Source: Cupidesulfovibrio sp000226255 (GTDB taxonomy: Bacteria; Desulfobacterota; Desulfovibrionia; Desulfovibrionales; Desulfovibrionaceae). From it: a stretch of DNA of 64,000 nucleotides. The stretch is taken from the NCBI RefSeq assembly GCF_003402415.2, contig NZ_AP036014.1, positions 1,612,001-1,676,000 of the forward strand. The letters run 5' to 3'. The translations under genes and the position numbers were made by a program. Below the pieces are notes generated by a model, which made no database searches, was not told where the DNA came from, and was given only the letters and a program-made list of their open reading frames with translations. Below are positions 36,880-45,971 of the stretch, one piece after another. Each line of letters starts with the position of its first letter. The first letter of the stretch is position 1.

Positions 36880-37050
36880 GCGGGGTTCCTTGAGGGCGGT
36901 TGTGTGGTGTTGCGGTGCCGTTGTCGGCGAAAGGGGCGCGTCCGTGCGCATCCGTGCGCATCAGTGCGCGTCCGGGCAGGGCCCGGCGGCACCGTGGGTC
37001 GGGCGCTGGCCAGCGGCTGTTTCCGGATGGGGGTTTTCGAGAAGCAGCCC

Positions 37051-37608
37051 CTAGCGGGCCAGGCCCAGTTCTGCGGCCGCCGGGGTCATGGCGTCGATGG
37101 CGATGGTCAGGAACTCGCCGAGTTCAAGGCCGATGGCCTCGCACTCGCGAATCCGCTCGCGGCTGACGCTGGCGGCGAACGCCTTGTCCTTCATCTTCTT
37201 CTTCAGGCTGGAGGCCTGCATGCCCTCCATGCCCGTGGGGCGCACCAGCGCGGCGGCGCTGACGAGGCCGGTGACGCTTTCGCCGCAGCGCAGGGCGCGG
37301 TCAAGCAGGGTGGCTGGCTCGCGCCCGGTGCATTCGCTGTTGTGGGCCACGATGGCGTTCACTGCCTCGGGCGGCAGCCTGTCGCCGATGAGGTCCACGG
37401 CCACCAGGCCGTGCCGGTCGGGAGCGTCCTTGGTGAGCGGGTAGTCGATGTCGTGCAGCAACCCGGCCATGCCCCACAGTTCGGCGTCCTGCCCCAGGCG
37501 CGCGGCCAAGCCGCGCATGACGGCCTCCGAGGCAAGGGCATGCTGGACGAGGTGGGGTTCCGGATCGTGCGAACGCAACAGGTCGAGAGCTTCGGCGCGG
37601 GGGAGCAT
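37051..37608 (-). CDS. HD-domain hydrolase (HDIG type)
   Basis: 185 residues from ATG 37608, preceded by GGAGG-CCCAC. The HD metal site is seen in HLVQHALASEAVMRGLA (His), WGMAGLLHDIDYPL (His-Asp), HGLVAVDLI and VNAIVAHNSE (Asp/His region). This compact type (HDIG) is widespread and usually of unknown substrate, possibly nucleotides. The first 80 codons of the longer frame (to 37848) have no support. It stands alone between the glycosyltransferase and the divergent RicT-like gene. Confidence 0.9.
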   Translation of the reverse strand: MLPRAEALDLLRSHDPEPHLVQHALASEAVMRGLAARLGQDAELWGMAGLLHDIDYPLTKDAPDRHGLVAVDLIGDRLPPEAVNAIVAHNSECTGREPATLLDRALRCGESVTGLVSAAALVRPTGMEGMQASSLKKKMKDKAFAASVSRERIRECEAIGLELGEFLTIAIDAMTPAAAELGLAR

Positions 37609-37907
37609 GTGGGCCTCCGGTGTGCGGTCTTCGTGAAACGGGTCACATGGGCTTCGGACCTTGTACGGCACGAGCACGGGCATTGACAACCGGGTCGGAC
37701 GCCTTCCGTCCGGCGCGCGGTGCCGCCGCCGGGGCCGCGCGGGGCGTGGCTTTATTGACACGTGCCCCATAAAAGCGGAAAAGAGGAGGTTATTTCGCCA
37801 AGGAAGGCGGGGATGGCCCGACACGCGGCCATGCGGCGGTTTTCGCACGCATCCCCCTTCCGCCGGAATGTTTCCGGACGGGCGTCAACCGGCTGCGACC
37901 GGCGAGC

Positions 37908-39554
37908 ATGATGGAACGAATACTCGGCATAAAGTTCCGTGAATACGGACAGATATACTATTTTATTTCCGGTGGTCAGCCCGTTGTCGAAGGCGACAGG
38001 GTGATTGTGGAAACCGACCAGGGCCAGGGCATCGGCGAGGTGGTGGCGTTGCGCGACGACCTGCCCGAAGACGCGGGCGAAGCCGAAGGCGACCTTCGGC
38101 CCATTCTGCGCGTGGCCGTTGGCGAGGACCTGGAGCAGGCGGCGGAAAACGAGAAACTGGGCGACGAGGCCCGCGCCTTCTGCAACGAGTGCATCCGGGG
38201 GCGCGACCTGGAGATGAAGCTGGTGGACGTGGAGGTGTTCTTCGACCGCAGCAAGATCATCTTCTATTTCACCGCGCCCACCCGCATAGATTTCCGCGAA
38301 CTGGTCAAGGACCTGGTCAAGAACTACCGCACCCGCATCGAACTGCGCCAGATAGGCGTGCGCCACGAAACGCAGATGATCGGCGCGGTGGGCAACTGCG
38401 GCATGGTCTGCTGCTGCCGCCGCTTTCTGCGCAAGTTCGCCCCGGTCACCATCAAGATGGCCAAGGAGCAGAACCTGTTCCTGAACCCGGCCAAGATTTC
38501 GGGCATCTGCGGACGCCTGCTGTGCTGCCTGAGCTACGAGCAGGAAAACTACGAGGAATTTCACCGGCGCTGCCCGCGCCTGGGCAAAAAGTACCTGACC
38601 TCGCGCGGCGCGGTGAAGGTGCTGCGCGCCAACATGTTCCGAAGCAGCCTGGCCCTGCTGACCGAGACCAACGAAGAGGTCGAGGTCACGCTGGAGGAAT
38701 GGCAGCAGATGGAGCCGCGCCGTCCCGACCAGGGCGGCGGGTTTGGCGGCGGTGGCGGCGGTGGCCGCCCCGAAGGTCCGGAGGGCCATGGCCCGCGCGA
38801 CGGCCGTGACGGGCGCGACGGGCGCAGGCCGGAACGGGGGGACCGCCCAGAGCGAACAGACCGTACAGACCGGCCAGACAGGCAGGGCCGGAGCGGCAAC
38901 GGCGAGCGTGGTGACAGGCCCGACAGGCCCGACCGATTGGACAGGCGCGATGCCCGCGTCCCGCAGGAAGGCCAGCCCCCCTTGCGGGAAATCGTGCCGT
39001 CCGGCGCGGCGTCCGCTCCGGCGGGCAGCATCGCCCAGGCCGCATTCGCCGCCACCTTCGACACGTTCATGACCGGCGACCCGGCGCCGCTGGCCGAAGA
39101 GGCAAGCTCTCCGCAGGCTGCGGCGGGCGGGGTCGGCATTGCGCCGGAAATTTCCGGAACGGCCGGGGCAGACATCACCGTGGCACCCGTCCAGGGCGGC
39201 TCGGACACGGCCCCGCAGGGTGCAGCGCCTTCCTCGCCTTCCGCGCCCATGGGAGCTGCGGGCGGAGACGCGCCGCAGGCCCCCGCGGCGGAGGCTCCGG
39301 CTGGTACGGCAACCATGGCACCCCAGGCAACCCCGGCGGTTTCTTCCGGGACAGCCCCGGCCAGTGGCGCTCCTGCCGGTGGCGCACCGGCGGCCATCGC
39401 CATGCCGCGCGCGCGCGGCCCGCTGAAAAACACCGATCCCTCCACCCTGCGCTCCAGCAGGGGGCGGCGCAAGCGCAAGCGGCGTCCCTCCGGCCACCGT
39501 GACGGCGGACAGGGCGAAGGCGGACAGGGCGGCGGTGGCGGAATGAACGACTAG
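37908..39554 (+). CDS. ricT: PSP1-domain protein, RicT/YaaT-like, with long Arg/Asp-rich tail
   Basis: A 548-residue protein. Residues 1-260 form the conserved PSP1 part: ERILGIKFREYGQIYYF, then CNECIRGRDLEMKLVDVE. Cys-rich stretches follow (GNCGMVCCCRRFL, ISGICGRLLCCLSYE). In Bacillus RicT forms a Fe-S-containing complex with RicA/RicF that guides RNA processing; partners outside Firmicutes are unclear. The remaining ~280 residues are unusual: Gly-rich, then RDGRDGRDGRRPERGDRPER-type repeats, then Ala/Pro-rich, ending in RRRKRKRR. That resembles disordered RNA-binding tails. It is followed by metG in the same direction. Confidence 0.88.
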   Translation: MMERILGIKFREYGQIYYFISGGQPVVEGDRVIVETDQGQGIGEVVALRDDLPEDAGEAEGDLRPILRVAVGEDLEQAAENEKLGDEARAFCNECIRGRDLEMKLVDVEVFFDRSKIIFYFTAPTRIDFRELVKDLVKNYRTRIELRQIGVRHETQMIGAVGNCGMVCCCRRFLRKFAPVTIKMAKEQNLFLNPAKISGICGRLLCCLSYEQENYEEFHRRCPRLGKKYLTSRGAVKVLRANMFRSSLALLTETNEEVEVTLEEWQQMEPRRPDQGGGFGGGGGGGRPEGPEGHGPRDGRDGRDGRRPERGDRPERTDRTDRPDRQGRSGNGERGDRPDRPDRLDRRDARVPQEGQPPLREIVPSGAASAPAGSIAQAAFAATFDTFMTGDPAPLAEEASSPQAAAGGVGIAPEISGTAGADITVAPVQGGSDTAPQGAAPSSPSAPMGAAGGDAPQAPAAEAPAGTATMAPQATPAVSSGTAPASGAPAGGAPAAIAMPRARGPLKNTDPSTLRSSRGRRKRKRRPSGHRDGGQGEGGQGGGGGMND

Positions 39555-39610
39555 CGCCCGCCAGGCCCCGCAAGGGCGCCAAGGCGCTGCGATTACACAG
39601 GCGACAGCTT

Positions 39611-39636
39611 CCGCCCCCGGCACGCGCCGGGGGCGG
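39611..39636 (+). terminator. GC-rich hairpin between the RicT-like gene and metG
   Basis: CCGCCCCCGGC pairs with GCCGGGGGCGG around ACGC. No T-run follows on the plus strand, so it may be an inefficient terminator or a leader structure of metG. Confidence 0.45.
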
Positions 39637-39705
39637 CCATCATATCGGAACGGCGGCGCGGCGGGTCCGCACCGCCCGCATCGCCCCAATCGGGGGGAGA
39701 CCCAC

Positions 39706-41688
39706 GTGGACCGCTTCTACATCACCACACCCATTTACTACGTCAATGCCAAGCCGCACCTCGGCCACGCCTACACCACCATAGTGGCCGATTCGCTGCG
39801 CCGCTTCCACCGCCTGCTGGGCAAGGACACCTACTTCCTCACCGGCACCGACGAGCACGGCGACAAGATCGTGCAGGCCGCCGAAAAGGCCGGGTGTTCG
39901 CCGCAGGAATTCGTGGACGGCGTGAGCACGCAGTTTCGCGACCTGTGGCCGCACCTGGGCGTGGAGTACGACCAGTTCATCCGCACCACCGACGCGGAGC
40001 ACAAGAAGTGCGTGCAGGATGTGCTGCAGAAGGTCTACGACAGCGGCGACATCTACTTCGGTGAGTACGGCGGTCACTACTGCTACGGGTGCGAACGCTT
40101 CTACACCGAGAAGGAACTGGAAAACGGGCTGTGCCCCCAGCACCAGGTGAAGCCGGAATACATCAGCGAGAAGAACTACTTCTTCCGCATGTCCAAGTAC
40201 CAGGGCTGGCTGCGCCAGTACATTCTGGACAACCCCGACTTCATCCGGCCCGAACGCTACCGCAGCGAAGTGCTGGGCATTCTGGACAGCGGCGCGCTGG
40301 AAGACCTGTGTATCTCGCGGCCCAAGTCCCGTCTGACCTGGGGCATCGAACTGCCGTTCGACAAGGACTACGTGTGCTACGTGTGGTTCGACGCGCTGAT
40401 CAACTACATCTCCGCGCTGGACTGGCCCGGCGGCGAGAAGTTCGGCCGTTTCTGGCCCGGCGTGCAGCACCTGGTGGCCAAGGACATCCTGAAGCCGCAC
40501 GCGGTGTTCTGGCCCACCATGCTGAAGGCGGCGGGGCTTGAGCCCTACAACAATCTGAACGTGCACGGATACTGGCTGGTGCGCGACACCAAGATGTCAA
40601 AATCGCTGGGCAACGTGGTGGACCCGCTGTCCATGATCGACAAGTACGGCCTGAGCGCCTTCCGCTACTTTTTGCTGCGCGAGATGCATTTCGGCAGCGA
40701 CGCCAGCTTTTCCGAAGACGCGCTGGTGGCCCGCCTGAATGCGGACCTGGCCAACGACCTTGGCAACCTGTTCAGCCGCGTGCTGTCCATGACCGCCAAG
40801 TACTTTGGCGGCGTGGTGCCCCCGCAGGGACCGCTGACCGAGGAAGACGAGGCCATCCGCACACTGGCGGAAGAGGCCCAGCGCAACTACGTGCGGTTGT
40901 TCGAACGGGTGCGTTTTTCCAACGCGCTGGAATCGCTGTGGGAGCTGGTGCGCGCCCTGAACCGCTACGTGGACCATGCCGCGCCGTGGACCCTGTTCAA
41001 GCAGGGCGACACCGAGCGCCTGGGCACCGTCATGTATGTGATGCTGGAATGCATGCGCAAGGTTGCCGTGCACCTGTGGCCGGTGATGCCCGAGGCGTCC
41101 GCCGTCCTGCTGGGCCAGTTGGGCCAGACGCTGGACCCGGCCACGGTTGACCTGGCCGGAGAGGCCGACCGCTGGGGCGGGCTGCCCGCCGGTACCGCCG
41201 TTGCCGCCTCGTCCAACCTGTTCCCCCGCGTGGAACTGGAAAAGACCGAAGAGGCCAAGCCCGCCAAGGCGGAAGGCAAGAAGAAGGACAAGGGCGCAGC
41301 CCCCGCGCAGGCCGCTGCGTCTGGCCCGACGCCTGTTGCGCCCGTTGCTGGAGACACGCCCCCGACCATCGAGTTTGCCGATTTCCAGAAGCTGGACATC
41401 CGCTTCGGCACGGTAGTGGTGGTGGAGCGCCACCCTAACGCCGACAAGCTGCTGCGCGTGGAAGTGGACCTTGGCGAAGCGGCCCCGCGCCAGATCGTGG
41501 CCGGGCTTGCCGAGTACTTCGAGCCCGACTTCCTGTTGGGGCGTCAGGTGGCCGTGGTGGCCAACCTTGCCCCGCGCAAGCTGCGCGGCCTGGAATCGCA
41601 AGGGATGATCCTTGCGGTGCGCACCGAAAGCGGCATGCAGCTAGTGGCCGCGTCCGGCCCCGTGGCTAACGGGGCCAAGGTGTCGTAA
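39706..41688 (+). CDS. metG: Methionyl-tRNA synthetase
   Basis: 660 residues from GTG 39706 (GGGGGAGA upstream). It charges tRNA-Met. The class I motifs are KPHLGHAY (HIGH) and TKMSKSLGNVVDP (KMSKS). A single zinc knuckle with CYGCERFYTEKELENGLCPQH lies near residue 127. A Lys/Ala linker (residues 505-545) leads to a C-terminal EMAP-II-like tRNA-binding domain (DIRFGTVVVVERHPNADKLL, LESQGMILA) used for dimerisation and tRNA affinity. The initiator tRNA gene lies 2.3 kb downstream. Confidence 0.98.
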   Translation: MDRFYITTPIYYVNAKPHLGHAYTTIVADSLRRFHRLLGKDTYFLTGTDEHGDKIVQAAEKAGCSPQEFVDGVSTQFRDLWPHLGVEYDQFIRTTDAEHKKCVQDVLQKVYDSGDIYFGEYGGHYCYGCERFYTEKELENGLCPQHQVKPEYISEKNYFFRMSKYQGWLRQYILDNPDFIRPERYRSEVLGILDSGALEDLCISRPKSRLTWGIELPFDKDYVCYVWFDALINYISALDWPGGEKFGRFWPGVQHLVAKDILKPHAVFWPTMLKAAGLEPYNNLNVHGYWLVRDTKMSKSLGNVVDPLSMIDKYGLSAFRYFLLREMHFGSDASFSEDALVARLNADLANDLGNLFSRVLSMTAKYFGGVVPPQGPLTEEDEAIRTLAEEAQRNYVRLFERVRFSNALESLWELVRALNRYVDHAAPWTLFKQGDTERLGTVMYVMLECMRKVAVHLWPVMPEASAVLLGQLGQTLDPATVDLAGEADRWGGLPAGTAVAASSNLFPRVELEKTEEAKPAKAEGKKKDKGAAPAQAAASGPTPVAPVAGDTPPTIEFADFQKLDIRFGTVVVVERHPNADKLLRVEVDLGEAAPRQIVAGLAEYFEPDFLLGRQVAVVANLAPRKLRGLESQGMILAVRTESGMQLVAASGPVANGAKVS

Positions 41689-41723
41689 CGGGGCCGTAGC
41701 CGCCACCGTCCGGAAGTTTGAAA

Positions 41724-41764
41724 CGCAAACCGCCCGCCGAAATGCATCGGCGGGCGGTTTTGCG
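41724..41764. terminator. Bidirectional terminator between metG and the TVP38-like gene
   Basis: AAACCGCCCGCCGA pairs with TCGGCGGGCGGTTT around AATGCA, with T-rich ends on both strands. It serves the converging genes. Confidence 0.88.
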
Positions 41765-41835
41765 TTGCGCGAAGGCGTATGCAACGCGCCGGGCGGATGG
41801 CCGGACGCGGAAAAATTCGGGGTGTTGCTGCCAGG

Positions 41836-42570
41836 CTATTCGCCCTTGCGGACGGCGCTGCCGTTGTCGTCGCCGTCCCCCGGCTCTTCCTCGGGGACTT
41901 CCAGGGTGTCGTCCACCCGGTAGCGGCGGTACAGCAGGTAGCCCAGCAGGCTGGACACCACGAACAGCAGCGCGCTGGCGGTGGTGCGCAGTTCCGGGGA
42001 CACGCGCACGCCGCTGCCCAGCAGGGCGAAAATGAAGGTCTGCGGCACGTATCCGGCGGCCGACCCAGCGAAAAAGGGCAGCGCGGGGATGGCGCTGACC
42101 CCGGCCAGCAGGTTGGTCAGCATGTTGTTGCCCACCGGCAGGCAGCGGATGATGAACGACATGGCGAACGGGTCGCGCCCGAGAAAGGCGTTGATCTTGG
42201 CCACCCTGCGGCTGAAGCGCCGCGCCACGAACGACTGCCCGCCAAGGCGCGCGTAATAGAAGGTGACCACGCAGCCAAGGGCGGTGGCCAGCGTGCCCCA
42301 CACCGTGCCCAGCGCCGCGCCGAAGGCGTAGCCGCCCAGAAAGCTGACCACCTGCCGGGGCATGCCCACGGCGGTGAGCAGGCAGCCCACGCCAAGGTAC
42401 AGGGCCAGCCCGGAGACGCCATGGTCGCGGATGTTGGCGTCCACCCAGGCTGTGTCCAGGGCGTCGTGCAGGCCGGAAAGGCGCAGCAGCGCGATGGCGG
42501 CCGCAAGGCCGAGAAAGACGAACGCGCCCTTGAGCACGCGTTTGAGCAGTCGGGCGGGGGGATTGGTCAT
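41836..42570 (-). CDS. TVP38/TMEM64 (DedA-superfamily) membrane protein
   Basis: 244 residues from ATG 42570 (MTNPPARLLKRVLKG). Five or six hydrophobic segments flank the family signature: GMPRQVVSFLGGYAFGAALGT and RCLPVGNNMLTNLLAGVSA, followed by FFAGSAAGYVPQTFIFA. Related proteins act as lipid scramblases or flippases (undecaprenyl phosphate for DedA) or maintain proton homeostasis. The tail is acidic (EVPEEEPGDGDD). The specific substrate is unknown. The frame continues upstream to 42756 without support. Confidence 0.87.
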   Translation of the reverse strand: MTNPPARLLKRVLKGAFVFLGLAAAIALLRLSGLHDALDTAWVDANIRDHGVSGLALYLGVGCLLTAVGMPRQVVSFLGGYAFGAALGTVWGTLATALGCVVTFYYARLGGQSFVARRFSRRVAKINAFLGRDPFAMSFIIRCLPVGNNMLTNLLAGVSAIPALPFFAGSAAGYVPQTFIFALLGSGVRVSPELRTTASALLFVVSSLLGYLLYRRYRVDDTLEVPEEEPGDGDDNGSAVRKGE

Positions 42571-42762
42571 GCGGGCTATGGCAGCGGCCGGGTGAAGGTG
42601 GATGAGCTGCCGCCGGAACGGCGCGGGATGTCTTCGCCACACCACCCGAACAGGGTGAGCGGCATGCGCCGCATGTGGGCAGTAGCGGCAACGGGCCGCA
42701 ACGTCAAGAAGATGCGGCCGCGCGGGCGGCGTGCCCGGCTGCGGGCGCTGGAACACGCCGGA

Positions 42763-43107
42763 TCAGCGCAGGCGCGGCCATAGCAGCGGCAGCACCAGCG
42801 CCTGCCCGGCAAGCAGCAGCATGTCGCGCTCCAGCAGGGCAAAGACGGCCACGAGGCCGCAGCCGGTCAGCAACAGCCCGCGCAAGATGCGCAAAGCGCT
42901 GGCGGCCGTAACGGATGGGGAACCGTCGGCCGGTCCGGGGTCGGGCGCGGCAGAGCTTTCAGGCTGGCGGATGCGAAGGGGTGATGGTGTGGCGCAAGTC
43001 CGCGCAGTTGCCCGGCGCATGAGCGCCAACGCGGCCAGTTGCGCCAGCAGGCCAATGGTCAGGATGGCCCAGCGGGCGGGCCAGAGCATCCATTCCAGCG
43101 TGTCCAT
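42763..43107 (-). CDS. Small membrane protein resembling the lipid-A-disaccharide synthase N-terminal (LAB_N) domain
   Basis: 114 residues from ATG 43107 (MDTLEWMLWP). Three hydrophobic segments are visible: RWAILTIGLLAQLAALALM, ALRILRGLLLTGCGLVAVF and MLLLAGQALVLPLLWPRL. The G-x-x-x-Q pattern in helix 1 and LLAGQALVLPLLWPR at the end resemble LAB_N proteins, which often sit beside a polyprenol-phosphate glycosyltransferase, as here (72 bases downstream of it). The match is by pattern and weak in the middle. It may help the transferase or lipid carrier at the membrane. Confidence 0.6.
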   Translation of the reverse strand: MDTLEWMLWPARWAILTIGLLAQLAALALMRRATARTCATPSPLRIRQPESSAAPDPGPADGSPSVTAASALRILRGLLLTGCGLVAVFALLERDMLLLAGQALVLPLLWPRLR

Positions 43108-43178
43108 TACCGCAATCCCTTGGAAAGATGAGGGGCGGTCCGGCCAGAAACATGGCGGCGGCGCACCCCGCCCTTGCA

Positions 43179-43901
43179 TCAGTTGCGGTCGGCGATATCG
43201 TAATTGATGTAGCGGCGTTTCATCCATGCCACGGCCAGCAGGTCGAAGGCGGCGGTCTTGGCGCGGCTGAAGGCCCCGTACTTGGAAACGCCGTGCAGGC
43301 GCGGGCGGTGGTTCACCTTCAGCTCGGAAACGGTGGCTCCCTGCATCTTCATGAGCGTGGGCAGAAAGCGGTGCATGCCGGTGAACATGGGAATGCGCCG
43401 GGCCATGGCGGTGCGCAGCACCTTCAGCGAGCAGCCGGTGTCCTTCACCGTCTCGCCGGTCAGGCGGTTGCGGATGGCGTTGGCCCATTTGGAGGCGATG
43501 CGCTTGGCAAAGGTGTCCTTGCGCTTGGCGCGCCAGCCGATGACCATGTCGTACCCGCGCTCGTATTCGACGAGCATGGCGGGGATGTCGGCGGGGTCGT
43601 TCTGCAGGTCGGCGTCCATGGTCACGATGACCTCGTGGCGCGCGGCCTGGAACCCGGCGGCGAATGCGGCGGATTGACCGCAGTTCTTGCGGAACGACAG
43701 ATAGCGCACCTGGGGGTGTTCTGCCGCCAGGGCCTTGATGACTTCCAGGCTGCGGTCCTTGCTGCCGTCGTCCACGAACAGCACTTCCCACTCCTTGCCA
43801 AGGTTGGCGACGGAGCGGCGGATTTCCTCGAACAGGGCGGGCAGGTTGTCCTGTTCGTTGTACACGGGCAGCACGACGGAGAGTGAGGTGATGTTCTGCA
43901 T
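43179..43901 (-). CDS. Family 2 glycosyltransferase, dolichol/polyprenol-phosphate sugar synthase type
   Basis: 240 residues from ATG 43901 (MQNITSLSVVLPVYNEQ). Motifs: SVVLPVYNEQDNLPAL, LFVDDGSKDRSLEVI, and the metal-binding MDADLQNDPADIPAM. Also NRLTGETVKDTGCSLKVLR and MHRFLPTLM. These match DPM1/ArnC-like enzymes that move a sugar from a nucleotide donor onto a polyprenol phosphate. There is no C-terminal membrane anchor, so the adjacent small membrane protein may provide one. Sugar unknown. Confidence 0.92.
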   Translation of the reverse strand: MQNITSLSVVLPVYNEQDNLPALFEEIRRSVANLGKEWEVLFVDDGSKDRSLEVIKALAAEHPQVRYLSFRKNCGQSAAFAAGFQAARHEVIVTMDADLQNDPADIPAMLVEYERGYDMVIGWRAKRKDTFAKRIASKWANAIRNRLTGETVKDTGCSLKVLRTAMARRIPMFTGMHRFLPTLMKMQGATVSELKVNHRPRLHGVSKYGAFSRAKTAAFDLLAVAWMKRRYINYDIADRN

Positions 43902-43946
43902 GGCCCGCACTACATAAGGAATTTGCCCGGTGATGTAAATGTGCTG

Positions 43947-43975
43947 TTGACAGCCCGACCACCCCCGCGTATACA
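43947..43975 (+). promoter_or_regulatory. Sigma-70 promoter of the initiator tRNA
   Basis: TTGACA (43947-43952) is a perfect -35; TATACA (43970-43975) follows after 17 bases. The tRNA begins 38 bases further on. A small stem (GGGGA/TCCCC, 43990-44004) lies in the 5' leader. Confidence 0.85.
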
Positions 43976-44013
43976 CACCTTCTTCGCTGGGGAGGCAGTC
44001 CCCACATCGTGTC

Positions 44014-44089
<76 letters not shown>

Positions 44090-44097
44090 GAATATCG

Positions 44098-44128
44098 AAA
44101 CCCACAGGTTTGCGCCTGTGGGTTTTTT
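44098..44128 (+). terminator. Terminator of tRNA-fMet
   Basis: AAACCCACAGG pairs with CCTGTGGGTTT around TTTGCG and ends in TTTTTT; it starts nine bases after the CCA end. Confidence 0.9.
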
Positions 44129-44222
44129 GTTTTTCAGCCAAAGCACGGGTGGGCATCGTGCCGTTTTCTTACTGGTTTTCTTTGTTGAGAAAACCATTTT
44201 CGGGACAAGGTTCAGCCTCTTC

Positions 44223-45092
44223 CTACCCGTCCTTCCCCATCCTTTCCAGCAGCCGCGCCATGGCCAGTTCCCGGCCCATGTCCTGCAACAGCCCATCGAC
44301 GTGCTCGAAGCTGAAGCGTGAACCCAGGTACAGGTGCATGTACCCGGCGGGCACGCCGCACAGCGGGGCCATGCCCTCGGCCAGTGCGCGTGTGCGCTGC
44401 TGGGCGCGCCCGCTCCAGGGCCAGTCGGAATCGGCCAGAAAGCCGATGGCGTGTTCCGCCCGCACGTCCTCTGCCCGCATGGTCAGGCCGGTCAGGCCGA
44501 TGTCCAGATAATGGTTGACCACGGCCAGCGGCTTCACCCCTTCGGCCAGGCTCACGTCGTCCAGCCCGTGCATGGCGGCGGTGGCCAGGATGATCTCTTC
44601 GTCCGCTCCGCGCGCGGCCAGTTCGCGCAGCACCCATGAGTGGTGGTCCTCGTTGCGGGCGATGAATGAGTCTTCGGACTTGTGCAGGGTGTAGTCCGCG
44701 TCGAAGGCGTACACGAAGCGCTTCAGGCAGTCGTGCAGCAGGATGGCGGCGTAGAGCAGGCCGCGGTCCAGCGGCAGGCCGCGCGCCTCGTGCGCGTCGC
44801 CCAGGGCGCGGGCGTTGCGCAGGTCTTGCAGCACGTGCAGGGCCAGCCCCCCGATGTGCCCGTGGTGCGCGCCGGAGCCTGGCGAGGCGGCAAAGCTCCA
44901 CGCCGGGTGCCGGGGATGGGCATAGGGCGTCAGGGGCTCTTCCAGTTCCATGAATTCTTCCACCAGGCCGCGCCACACCGGGGTGGTCACGGCGGGCACG
45001 AATTCGCGGCGGATGGCGGCCAGGGCCGGTTCACCCTGATGGCGGGCCAGGCGGGCCAGTTCGTGCGGCGGAATGATGTCGAGTTGCGGCAT
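44223..45092 (-). CDS. HD-domain phosphohydrolase at the end of an ABC importer operon
   Basis: A 289-residue protein. HD features are HHGHIGGLALHVLQDLRNA (His), YAAILLHDCLKRF (His-Asp) and ARNEDHHSWVL. A further Asp is in MHGLDDVSLAE. This layout resembles metal-dependent phosphohydrolases that act on nucleotides or phosphoesters. It starts 46 bases after the stop of the inner permease gene and is transcribed with it. If the importer carries a phosphoester, this could be the first processing enzyme; that is inferred from position. Confidence 0.8.
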   Translation of the reverse strand: MPQLDIIPPHELARLARHQGEPALAAIRREFVPAVTTPVWRGLVEEFMELEEPLTPYAHPRHPAWSFAASPGSGAHHGHIGGLALHVLQDLRNARALGDAHEARGLPLDRGLLYAAILLHDCLKRFVYAFDADYTLHKSEDSFIARNEDHHSWVLRELAARGADEEIILATAAMHGLDDVSLAEGVKPLAVVNHYLDIGLTGLTMRAEDVRAEHAIGFLADSDWPWSGRAQQRTRALAEGMAPLCGVPAGYMHLYLGSRFSFEHVDGLLQDMGRELAMARLLERMGKDG

Positions 45093-45137
45093 GGCTGTTT
45101 CCCGGTGGGCTGTTTCCCGATCCCCTGCTTTCCGGCC

Positions 45138-45971
45138 CTACTTGATGCCCGCCCGCATGAACGACTGCACGAACTGGCGCTGGAACAGCAGAAACCCGAC
45201 CAGCAGCGGGCCCGAGGTCATCAGGGTGGCGGCGGTGATGATGGACCAGTCCACACCCTGCTCGGTGGACGAGAACACCTGCAAGCCCACGGTGAGCGGG
45301 CGCGAGTTGGTGGTGTTGGTGACGATGAGCGGCCACAGGAAGTTGTTCCAGTGGTAGCTGACGGAAACCAGCGCGTAGGCCAGGTACACCGGCTTGCCCA
45401 GCGGCACGTAGACCTTCCAGAGAATCTGCAGGGTGCTGGCCCCTTCCACGGCGGCGGCCTCGTCCAGTTCCTTCGGTATGCTCTTGAAGGTCTGGCGCAG
45501 CAGAAAGATGCCGAAGGCAGAGGCCATGTACGGCAGGCCGATGGCCAGGGTGGAATCCAGCACGCCGATGGCGCCCATGGTGCGGTAGTTTTCCACCACC
45601 AGCACGTCGGGCATGATCATCAGTTGCATGAGAACCAGCGCGAACAGCACGCCCTTGCCAGGGAAGTCGTACTTGGCGAAGGCATAGGCCCCCAGCGTGC
45701 ACAGCACCAGCTGCGCGGCCAGCACCATGGTCACCAGCAGCACGGTGTTGACCAGGTAGCGGGCAAACGGGGCCGCGTGCCAGGCCGACACGAAATTCTC
45801 CAGCGTCAGCGGGGCCGTGAGCGTGAACCGGGTGGAAAATTCCGAGGGGTGGAAGGCCGTCCACACGGCGTACAGCAACGGCAGGGCCCACAGCAGGGCC
45901 AGGGTCCACGCCGCGGCGGTGTCCAGCAGGCGGGCCAGGCCCCGGCTGTCGTAGATGTTGGTCTGGCTCAT
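45138..45971 (-). CDS. ugpE: ABC transporter permease, carbohydrate/glycerol-3-phosphate type (UgpE-like)
   Basis: A 277-residue integral membrane protein with six predicted segments, for example LLDTAAAWTLALLWALPLLYA and VLAAQLVLCTLGAYAFA. The cytoplasmic coupling EAA loop is ELDEAAAVEGASTLQILWKVYVPLGKP. It pairs with the permease encoded upstream, whose stop overlaps this start by four bases. It belongs to the MalG/UgpE type of CUT1 importers. The symbol is by family resemblance; substrate unproven. Confidence 0.87.
   Translation of the reverse strand: MSQTNIYDSRGLARLLDTAAAWTLALLWALPLLYAVWTAFHPSEFSTRFTLTAPLTLENFVSAWHAAPFARYLVNTVLLVTMVLAAQLVLCTLGAYAFAKYDFPGKGVLFALVLMQLMIMPDVLVVENYRTMGAIGVLDSTLAIGLPYMASAFGIFLLRQTFKSIPKELDEAAAVEGASTLQILWKVYVPLGKPVYLAYALVSVSYHWNNFLWPLIVTNTTNSRPLTVGLQVFSSTEQGVDWSIITAATLMTSGPLLVGFLLFQRQFVQSFMRAGIK

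Noticed and set aside
37790..37850. Possible third copy of the short ORF family (frame with LFRQGRRGWPD)
   Set aside because: Only a CAAGGAAG run and a few residues match; the VRD and LT-PE blocks are missing, so it is likely chance.
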